NCBI RefSeq assembly: GCF_000328475.2
Contig: NC_026489.1
Location: forward strand, 586,985 to 650,984
Source: Mycosarcoma maydis
Taxonomy: Eukaryota; Basidiomycota; Ustilaginomycetes; Ustilaginales
DNA length: 64,000 nt
Reading direction: 5' to 3'
The stretch's first letter is position 1; each line of letters starts with the position of its first letter. Under the pieces are notes generated by a model. It saw nothing but the letters and a program-made list of their open reading frames with translations. It did no database searches and was not told the DNA's origin. Positions 30,482-39,413 of the stretch are shown piece after piece. Made by a program: the position numbers and the translations under genes.

Positions 30482-31668
30482 GCTGATCTGTGAACGGTGT
30501 TGGTGATCCAGATGATGGAGGCGGGAAGAGAGTTGAACCGAGAAAGCGAGATAGTCGTGAGTGCAAGTTCAACTGGACTCTGTGACTGTCTGATAGCGTC
30601 TTTAGCGCTGCCTGCCCGTGCACATCTCGACTGAATCACGATTCACGAATTACCGCCGCTCGCAAGCTTGCGTCTCCCGCTACTGCGTCTCGACTCACAT
30701 TTCACATTCAAGATTCACGATTCGTGATTGCATTCGTGATTCGTGATTCACGATTCCAGCTCGTTCGCTCTGACAGTCACGAGGTGCTAGTGCACATACA
30801 CAGTAACTATAAATTGCAACGGCCGAACAAATTCCCCACCAGAGACAGTCTAGATCGAGGCAATACAAAATTGATTGATACCAGCCAAGCCAACACGTGA
30901 AAAGAAGCCTATCGTGTATCCTCTTGCCGAATTTCGGCAACAATCGTGAATTTGGTCCGCACCCCACGACCGCGTAACTCGTCAGCTTCGCTCAACAAGA
31001 CAATCACGAATCTCGATTCGTGTATGTGAATCACAAAGTGCTTCGCGCTTCTGGGTCTAGAGCACCGCGCGACCCGTCTCCCCACATCCAAACGTCGCCA
31101 CGCCATTCGTGATTGGCAAGCAAGAAATTTACAAACAAAGGCCGTGCCGTAGTAGTCCCAGTCACGAGTGAGTTTGGATAGTAAAGTTGGCGCGAACATC
31201 GTGCAACAGGACAACCTAGAAGCTTGCTCACTCGTGACTGGTTTCGTGAACTTGTCTTCTTGACCTTGTGCTTCGAGGCCTCCTGGCTTCTCTACAAGAT
31301 CCGGCTTTGCCAGTCAAGCCCTGACGCCTGTTTTTTCGCGTTGTTGGCGAGCAAAGCTTTTGCGTATTGTCATAATCTCAGAGGCAGCTGCGTTACACCT
31401 GGCTGGTCAACCCATGTAGCCTTTCTGCCCGTTGGTTAAGGTCCTCCCCTCAGCTGCTCACCTCGACACTTCCAAAATTTTATGCTCTAGCGCAACCGCA
31501 CTCACTCGTTCACTCCAGACTCATTATTGCACGAGAAACGCATCAGGGAGAAAACATGTAAATTTTTTAGAAACGCTGCGAGGCACAACGAGAGAGTGTG
31601 ACGCCCAAGGAACGTCGCACGTACAGCGCACCAATGACACCATGAGAGAAGCTTTAGGTCCAACACAT
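30482..31668. other. Spacer with the densest TCACGA/TCGTGA array
   Basis: No gene recognised between the PEX11 start and the EF2 stop. The array at 30636-30782 is listed separately. Further single motifs occur at about 30945, 31004, 31107, 31160 and 31231. Confidence 0.55.
30636..30782. repeat. Array of eight TCACGA/TCGTGA cores with 7-bp offsets
   Basis: Core starts: TCACGA at 30636, 30643, 30715, 30748 and 30777; TCGTGA at 30722, 30734 and 30741. Adjacent pairs 30636/30643, 30715/30722, 30734/30741 and 30741/30748 are each 7 bp apart. The pair 30715/30722 and the pair 30741/30748 form 13-bp perfect palindromes around a single central base. Chance expectation for this six-mer on both strands is about one per 2 kb. 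Confidence 0.9.
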
Positions 31669-34409
31669 TTAAAGCTTGTCATAGTACTGGTCCAGCGCAG
31701 GGATGTTCTCCTTGAGACCCTTGCGCTTTCGGATGGCGGTGACAATGTCGAGCGTCTTACCGGCCTCAAGAGGAGTTCCGGGCAGGAGCTGCCAGTGGTC
31801 GAAGACGGACTGAGGGAAAGCCTGACCCGAGGTGGCCTGTCGCAGATCGGCGTTGAAACCGAACGACTCGTTGACGGGCAGGTAAGCCTTGACGGTAACC
31901 ATCGGGGTACCGACACGAGGCTCCTCGGAGAAGACGTGGCCACGGCGCCTGTTGAGGCACGAGTAGATACCACCAAGACCAGAGTCGGGGCACTGGATCT
32001 CGACAAGGTAGACGGGCTCCTGGATACCGGGCTGAGCGAGCAGAGCGGCAGCGTAGCAGACACGTCGGCAAGTGGGGATCAGCTGTCCACCACCACGGTG
32101 GATGGCGTCCGTGTGCAGGGTAACATCGAGGATGTTGAAGCGCGTACCACGCATGGGCTCCTCGGCGCAGACACCCTCCTTGGTGGCCCACTGGAAGGCG
32201 GCGACACACGAGTCCTTGATTTCGTTGAGGTACTGAACACCCTTGGTGACATCAACGAGCAGGTTAGGGCCCGTAGTCTCGGGACCGAAGCACCAAATCT
32301 TACGAGCGTCAGTCACGTCCCAACCGAAGTCGTCAGCAAGGACACGAGCACGGGCCTTGAAGTCGTCACGAGGAGTCATCTTGCCGGCCTCAATGAGACG
32401 CGAAAGCTCCTCGTCAATGGGCTGAGCCTTGACAAAGAGACGGTTGTGCTTGTTCTGCGACTTGGAGAGGGCGACCATCGACGATTCCGCCTGGACGGTC
32501 TCACGGTAACCAACGACGGGATCCGAGATCTTAAGAGGAATCTGGGCATGGTCCTCTTCGAGATCCTTGAGGACAATCTCGAGGTGGAGCTCACCAGCAC
32601 CGGCAACAATGTGCTCACCGGTTTCGGCGATCCAAGCCTGTACACAGGGGTCCGACTTGGAGAGACGCTTCAGACCTTCGACAAGCTTGGGCAAGTCGTT
32701 GGCGTTCTTGACCTCGACGGCGACCTGGACGACGGGCGAAACCGAGAACTTCATGACCTTGAGGTTGTGGGCAGTCTCGGAGCTGGTGAGGGTACCGGAC
32801 TTGAGCAAGAACTGGTCGACACCGACCAGACCAAGAATGTTACCGGCGGGGCAGTCCTCGATGGGCTCAACGTAACGACCCATCATGAGCACAGTACGCT
32901 GAATCGACTTGACGAAGAGGTCTTCCTTCTTACCGGGCGTGTAGTTGGGACCCTGGATACGGATCTTGGGGCCCGACTTGACGGTGCCGGAGAAGATACG
33001 GCCGAAGGCGTAGAATCGGCCCTTGTCCGAGGTGGGGACCATCTTGGAGACGTAGAGCATCAGGGGACCCTTGGGGTCACAGTCACGGATACCGATGGCC
33101 GACTCGTCATCGAGGGGACCCTCGTAGAGGGTCTCGACACGGTAGCGCTGCGCAGTGACGGGCGAGGGAAGGTGGATGACAATCATCTCCAGAAGGGCGT
33201 CACCAGCGGGGAGGAACTTGCGCATGGCAACCTTGAGGAGCTGCTTGCCCTCGAGGTCCTGCTCATCCTGGGTGAGCTTGACCTCGAGCTTTTCGAGGAT
33301 CTTGGGGATCTCGTCCTTCTTGAAGTTCATGATGGCGTCAAAGACACGGAAGATGGGGTCGAGCACGAACATGTTGAAGGCACGCTCAAGGGGCTTGCCA
33401 TCGGCATCAGTGTCCTTGGTGGTCCACTTCTTGGTCTTGGGGTTGAAGAAGTTGTCGCCCCAGAGCTTGACCATCATCTTGTCCTTGTCGACACCGAACT
33501 TCTTAGCGTAACGGTTGGCAAACTGGCGGAGGGTGAAAGCCCAGCCGTGGAGACCCGAAGCGAAGGCGACGGTTCCCTTTTCAGGATAGACCTGGCTCTC
33601 GCCGAGCACGGGGTCGTTGTAGGTGGCGATAACGACGTTGACGGACTCAATGGTACGCATAAAGGACTGGTAGAGGTCCTCCTTGCCGACCTGCAGCTCG
33701 AGAAGAGCACGGTCGACCTTGTTCAAGCAGACGACGGGCTTGATACGCTCGGTAAGCGCCTGTCGGAGCACGGTCTCGGTCTGGACGCAGACACCCTCGA
33801 TACAGTCGACAACAACCAGGGCACCGTCAGTGACACGGAGGGCAGCGGTAACCTCGGAGGAAAAGTCGACGTGACCGGGCGAGTCGATAAGGTTGATCAA
33901 GAACTCGTTACCGTCCTTCTTCTGAGAGATGGCCTCGAGGGCGTCCTTCTCCATGGGGAAGTACATGGAGATGGCGGTGGACTTGATGGTAATACCACGC
34001 TCCTTCTCATCATCACGGGTGTCCATGAAACGAGTGTCACCAGCCTTGGCACCGGCGATAATACCGGCCTTGGAAACGAGCGAGTCGGTAAGGGTGGATT
34101 TGCCGTGGTCGACGTGGGCAATCACCGACATGTTACGAATGTTGGTGGGCTTGTCCATGAGGCCACGGATCTCGTCGACGGTGAAGCTGTAAAAGTGCAA
34201 CGCAGAAAAAGGTACGGGCGAATGCAACAACGGTCAATACATGTTCTGTGGCCACACCTGCGGAACAGCACCGCCATCCCGACCAGACAAGTTGCTCAAG
34301 GATGAGACCTGTCGCGGCAGAGAAACGAGATCGAGCCTTATCCGCCTGAAAATGGGCACGCGGCGTGGGGTGGGGCGATGACGCGTGTTGTCAATACTCA
34401 CTTAACCAT
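31669..34409 (-). CDS. EFT2: Translation elongation factor 2, 2 exons
   Basis: Exon 1 is only 8 bases (34409-34402, ATGGTTAA), then a 215-bp GT-AG intron and exon 2 at 34186-31669; the product is 841 residues starting [22 protein letters not shown]2 is the GTPase that moves peptidyl-tRNA from A to P site. G1 is AHVDHGKST (residues 27-35), G3 is DSPGHVDF, G4 is NKVD. The C-terminal part includes [15 protein letters not shown], whose His is the one modified to diphthamide in eukaryotes. The length equals that of yeast EF2 (842). Very strong codon bias makes a 957-codon antisense ORF on the plus strand (31432-34305), which I regard as a shadow. The upstream reading without splicing would start at an unrelated [12 protein letters not shown]. 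Confidence 0.97.
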
Positions 34410-35728
34410 CTTGACTGAACACTAGCGTCGATGCGCTGAGGAACGAGGGAGATGGGTAGGATGGGGTGGAGGGGAGGTTGGTGGAAGAAGGGGGACAAAG
34501 TCTGATACGGTGGTTTCTACCTCAAGCCAGCCAACGACAGCGGCGACAGCGAACACAGTCTTGAAGCTGAGAAATTTGCGGTTGGACAAGGCAACGTAGA
34601 ATCATTTAGACAAGTGCGCCGACGCTTTTCCTCGAGGCAGCAGCTGAGTCTGAGCCCAGCCACTGTCTTGAGCTCGCATGGGAAAATCCAAGAGGAAAAA
34701 AAATTTTAGACAGAGCAACGCGCGAGAAAGAGAGAGAGGGAGTGCCAGAGTGAGGAAGCGGCATACCTGCCATAGCGAATGACAAGCCGTTCATCTTGTC
34801 AAATTTTCTCGCCTGCTCAGCGCAGCCCGCAGCCGGCAGCCGCAGAAAAAGAAACCCCTCAGGCCGCTTTTGGCTTTATGCCTCTGTTCAGAAGCCCGAT
34901 TCGCCCGCCTATTCTTTTTACCTTGTTTCCAATACAAATCCTGATTCTCGTGATTAGTCAAGGTACACCAGACCTGTATTCTGAGAAGAACTGCGCACAA
35001 ACCAACCCAACACCTGACACTGGCGTGCTGCCCCATCTCTATCTGTATTGGCCTCTGTTTCTCACAGGCCCTTGCGCGCACAGAAGCAAGCCAGCGACTC
35101 AGCACGTCGTTCACCTTTTTGAGTGTGTGAGTGAGCTTCTTGCTCGTTTCCAACAACGAGCAACACACTCGCCGCTCGCACATGTAAAGACTAGTAAGAT
35201 CTCCCTGGTTTGGGGAGCAACAGTAGTAGCAACAGTCACGAGTCGTTGATGGTTTCAACCGCAACTCGGCCTTTTGCAGCCTGATCAGGCTAGCGACGTC
35301 TTAGATTATGTAGCGCTCACCCAGACACCTGGGGCCATTGACTCAGGTAACTCACAGACTCTACCTCAAATTAACTTATTAGAAGTTCGTGACAGAAGGT
35401 CTGGTCTGCATGCCGTTGCCGCAGCTGATAGCGAATCAATCGTGAATCGCTTGAACTTTGACTCTCGGTTTTTATTGTCTTACCTGCAGACTGGCTGACG
35501 GGTGCTCACAAAAGCACATGTCGCGCGAGTAGGAATTTCGATCTGAGAATCGGGCCTGGTTCTCTCGATAATCGGCACGGGATAGAAGAACTATCAACTG
35601 GAAGCAAGCGTGTAACAGGTGACACAGAAGAGTGTGACTTTTCGCAAACGAATCGTGAATCACGAATCCGATGTGTTACTTTTGATGGGGTTAGGCCACT
35701 TTGCTTGGCCTACTTTGCTTCCACCTTA

Positions 35729-35775
<47 letters not shown>

Positions 35776-35827
35776 ACACACACGCACACATAAACACATT
35801 CACCGTCGCTTGTACCATCTCGTAACA
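34410..35827. other. Divergent promoter region of EF2 and RanGAP
   Basis: No gene called. An inverted pair TCGTGA 35653 / TCACGA 35660 and a long CT run at 35731-35773 are present. The rest, including 34430-35230, shows no recognised coding sequence. Confidence 0.5.
35731..35773 (+). repeat. (CT)n microsatellite in the RanGAP leader
   Basis: About 21 CT units, 54 bp before the RanGAP ATG. Such pyrimidine tracts are common at fungal transcription starts. Confidence 0.9.
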
Positions 35828-37545
35828 ATGTCCGACGAGTCCAAGATCTTTTCACTCGTGGGACAGGGCCTAAAGCTCGATACAAAGGCCGACATCCAGC
35901 AACACCTCGAAAAACTCGATCAGATCACCGATCTCGAAGAGATTCACCTTGGAGGTAACACTCTTGGTGTCGAGGCATGCCAAGCTCTGGCTGATGTGCT
36001 GAAGAACAAAAAGACGCTCAAGATTGCTGATTTTGCCGACATCTTTACAGGACGACTCATCACCGAGATCCCTGATGCTCTCAGAGCCCTTTGCGATGCT
36101 CTCACCGATCACACTAGCCTTGTAGAGCTCAATCTTTCCGACAATGCCTTTGGCGGACGATCTGCTGAGCCTATGGTTAACTTTCTAAAAAACAACCACA
36201 GCTTTTCCGTCCTAAAGCTCAACAACAACGGTCTCGGCATCACCGGCGGCACCATCGTCGCCGAAGCTCTCTTCGAAGCCGCGCAGAATCTCAAGACCAA
36301 GGGCTTGCAGTCGAAACTCCGCACCGTCATCTGTGGACGTAATCGCCTCGAGAACGGCTCGGCTCCCGTCTGGGCCAAGGCATACGCAGCTCATGGTGGT
36401 CTCACCGAGGTGCGCATGTTCCAGAACGGTATTCGCATGGAAGGTATCGAGGCCATCAGCAAGGGCCTCGCCTCGTGTCCCAACCTCGAGGTTCTCGATT
36501 TGCAGGACAACACTGCCACGCTCCGAGGTTCGCGCGCCATTGCAGCTTGTCTGCCCAAGTGGCCCAAACTCAAGACACTCAACCTCTCCGACTGCCTCCT
36601 GAAGCCCAAGGGTGGTCGACTTGTGTTTGGCGCCCTCGCCGCCGGCAGCAATCCCGCGCTCGAAACGATCCAAGTTCAGTACTGCGATCTCGACCGCCAG
36701 GTCCTCGACCAACTCGGAAGCGCCATCGAGCTTCACCTGTCCAACTTGACCAAGCTCGACATCAACGGCAACTGGGCTGACGAGGAAGACGAATGCATCG
36801 AAAAGATCAAGAGCGCGCTTGCAAAGCACGGCCACGAGGATGCTCTTCTCGAATTGGACGAAATGGATCCTGATGGCGAAGAGAGTGAGGCAGAAGAGGA
36901 GGATGAAGACGAGGAAGAAGCTTCGGACGCGGAACCAGAGCCCAAGCCAACATCGACTCTGACTAAATCCGACGAGACTGACGAGCTTGCCGATGCTCTC
37001 GCAAAGACCTCGGTAGCGGATGAAAAGTAAGCGCGGTATTTAAATCATCCTCACCGTATATCCCCCTTCGTACTCGGCAAAGATCTGGCTGGACTTTCCT
37101 TACGACATGGCCTGGTAACTAGGACTGACCCACATTGTACTTGTACCTCTCAATTCACATTCCCCTTCTACTTCCGTCTTTCACCGGCAGCATTCCTGCC
37201 ACCAGTGTGGAGAACGCAGTGCAGGATGTCGCAGTCGATGCTAATGATACTATTCTTGCGCCGACGACTGTCATCGCGCCGGCCCAGGTGCTTGAGAATG
37301 ATGTCAAGGCTGTCGAAACTTCCATGTCTGCCGACGCGCCTGCCGACGAAGCTTCAGCAGCACAGCCCGAACCCTTTGTCGATTTGTCAGGTGAATTGTA
37401 TAACAAGCAAGCGACAGACAAAGCGCAGCTTTCCGCGCCTCCATCAGCTGAGGTGGTGTCGCAGGCAAACCAGACGGACGCCCCACCCAAGAAGAAACGT
37501 GGCTTCCGTGCCGCGTGGGGTGCCATTCGCGAGCTGCTCAAATAA
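35828..37545 (+). CDS. RNA1: Ran GTPase-activating protein (RanGAP/Rna1), probable 2 exons
   Basis: Exon 1 35828-37026 encodes the whole conserved protein; a 164-bp GT-AG intron (37027-37190) then joins in frame to 37191-37545, giving 517 residues. RanGAP stimulates GTP hydrolysis by Ran on the cytoplasmic side, which drives nuclear transport. Leucine-rich repeats fill residues 30-340: EEIHLGGNTLGVEACQALA, LVELNLSDNAFGG, LKLNNNGLGITGG, LEVLDLQDNTATLRGSRA, LKTLNLSDCLL. The catalytic Arg region matches ICGRNRLENGS. Residues 350-385 are the acidic tail (SEAEEEDEDEEEASD). If the intron is retained the protein ends at DEK, about 400 residues. Splicing adds a 118-residue extension ending KKKRGFRAAWGAIRELLK, which I do not recognise in other fungal RanGAPs. 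Confidence 0.9.
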
Positions 37546-38020
37546 TTCTCGCTGTGCATGCTCACGTGCTTGTCATCCAAGGCTGGTCGGAGCAATACAT
37601 CTACACGATCCGTCCCTATGTTATTGGCGAGATTGAATCGAATTGTGACCATGCCAAAGGTGGCTTTCTGTTCACCCAAAATCACAAATCTCTCGAGGCT
37701 GCAGCGTGCGAGCTTGACGATATGAGCACAGATTCGTGATTGGACACTGCGAAATTTCGAGTTGTGCGAGAATTCTTGTTGTGTCATTCACGATTGTTTC
37801 ATGTGGTGCGCGACTTTACGGGTACGCGACTCTGATCCGAGAAAGAGAGAGAATGTGTGTGTGTGTGTGAGTTAGTCTCGTCGATCCTTTGTCATTTACT
37901 GGGCCGATCACGAACTTTCCCTCTTCCATCATCTCTGAATCCACCCGATCAGCAGGTCGCTATCTTTAGACTCATACAACTCTGGAGACAGCCTACACTC
38001 TGCTGGAACGTGCTGCAACA
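37546..38020. other. Spacer between RanGAP and the TMEM115-like gene
   Basis: No gene. A (TG) run at about 37854-37869 and CACGAT/CGTGATT motifs at 37733 and 37788. Confidence 0.5.
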
Positions 38021-39157
38021 ATGGCAGTCTTCTCGCTGTCCACACTTCTTCAGAATGTTCCGCCGGGGACGAGGATTTTGTCAGCAGCGCTCCTAGCACT
38101 CTCCACATTGCTCTTCCTCTTGCGTCTTCGCACCGGACTCGGATTCAGCACGCTCAGTGCTGTACAGTTCCCATGGCTCGTCATCGTCCCTGGTGCCAGC
38201 TTCTGGTATCCATGGACTCTCATCACGGCAAGCTTTTGCGAATCATCCATCCTCGAATTCCTCGTCTCGATCGTATCCTTACCTCTAGCAGCGAGGTATC
38301 TCGAGCGACAGTGGGGCGCCGTCGAGCTCATCAAATTCTCAGTTGTCGTGCTTGTAGGCAGCAACATTATTGCATGGGGTCTCCAGCTTCTCCTCTTCGC
38401 CGTTTTCCGCAAAGAGGTGCTCATTTGGGGTATTCAGTTCCACGGACTACAAGCCCTGCAGACTGCCTTCCTAGTCGCATTCACTCAGCTCATTCCCGAG
38501 CACCAGGTCCAAGTGCTCAGCGGCGCTTTTAAGCTTCGCATCAAGGACCTGCCCATGCTTTACGTTACCGTTAGCAACGTCATGTGCATCATTGGCTATA
38601 CTTCGCCCTGGATCCTGATCCAATTCGGATGGCTCATTTCGTGGGCCTATCTACGTTTCTTCCAGGTCAACGAATCCGGCTACAGGGGGGATCGAAGCGA
38701 CGCGTTTGCCTTCGTCAACTGGTTCCCACCCTTTGCTCACAAGCCGGTTCAGTTCATCTCGACAACACTTTTTGACCTTTTCGTCAAGATCAAGGTTGTG
38801 CAACCCTGGAATGGTGGAGACTACGGTGATCTGGAATCTGCATCTATCAACGGCCAGGCTCCGCCACAGGGCAGCGCACGCGCAGAGGCGGAACGTAGAC
38901 GGGCTATGGCGCTCAAAGCACTCGATCAGCGTTTGTCCGCCAACAAAGGTTCCAGCTCTCGATCTAGCAACTTGCAGCGCAGCGATTCAGTCAAGTCGAC
39001 AGCATCCACTTCCATTGCCAAGGACACATCCGTGGCCGAAGGAAGTTCGTCTGCATCCGCCTCGACGTCGGCGACGTCGGCGCCGTCAATGCCGATCCCA
39101 ACTGTCGTGTTCGAAGCTCCTCCAGAGGACCTGCCGTCAGATAAAGCATCCAAGTAG
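38021..39157 (+). CDS. TMEM115/DUF1751 rhomboid-like Golgi membrane protein
   Basis: 378 residues, one exon. The first 230 residues are strongly hydrophobic with about six membrane segments, in the order of the TMEM115 family: TRILSAALLALSTLLFLL, then FPWLVIVPGASFWYPWTLIT, then PLAARYLERQWGAVELIKF, then FSVVVLVGSNIIAWGLQLLL. The conserved GIQFHGLQALQTAFLVAFTQ and the ending FFQVNESGYRGDRSDAFAFV match this family. The fold is rhomboid-like, but I see no Ser-His catalytic pair, so it is probably not a protease. The C-terminal 130 residues are Ser/Ala-rich cytosolic tail. In animals TMEM115 acts at the Golgi with the COG complex; that role is inferred here from homology only. Confidence 0.85.
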   Translation: MAVFSLSTLLQNVPPGTRILSAALLALSTLLFLLRLRTGLGFSTLSAVQFPWLVIVPGASFWYPWTLITASFCESSILEFLVSIVSLPLAARYLERQWGAVELIKFSVVVLVGSNIIAWGLQLLLFAVFRKEVLIWGIQFHGLQALQTAFLVAFTQLIPEHQVQVLSGAFKLRIKDLPMLYVTVSNVMCIIGYTSPWILIQFGWLISWAYLRFFQVNESGYRGDRSDAFAFVNWFPPFAHKPVQFISTTLFDLFVKIKVVQPWNGGDYGDLESASINGQAPPQGSARAEAERRRAMALKALDQRLSANKGSSSRSSNLQRSDSVKSTASTSIAKDTSVAEGSSSASASTSATSAPSMPIPTVVFEAPPEDLPSDKASK

Positions 39158-39413
39158 AGTCTACTGCTTTCCGCCTACGGGTTACGATTGTCATCCTTCA
39201 ATTCGGCATTGGGAAAAAAAATGTATTTTCATCTCGCTATCGATTCATGCACTTCTCTCCAACACTCACGACTGTGCACGACACAATTAGAGTGGCGTGC
39301 AGAAGATACGAAAGATGCAGGTTCAAGATGCAATAGTAAATGAGATCGTGGACAACAGATGCGTGAGAGAAAGTACCAGAGAAATGCGAGAGACACTGAA
39401 AGCCAGCAAACGC
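39158..39413. other. Short convergent spacer (TMEM115-like / SPB1)
   Basis: 256 bp of 3' flanks with an A-run at 39214-39222. Nothing else noted. Confidence 0.5.

Noticed and set aside
31432..34305. 957-codon ORF on the plus strand
   Set aside because: It lies antisense to EF2, whose extreme codon bias leaves stops rare on the opposite strand. The translation is Gly/Val/Asp/Leu-rich with no domain.
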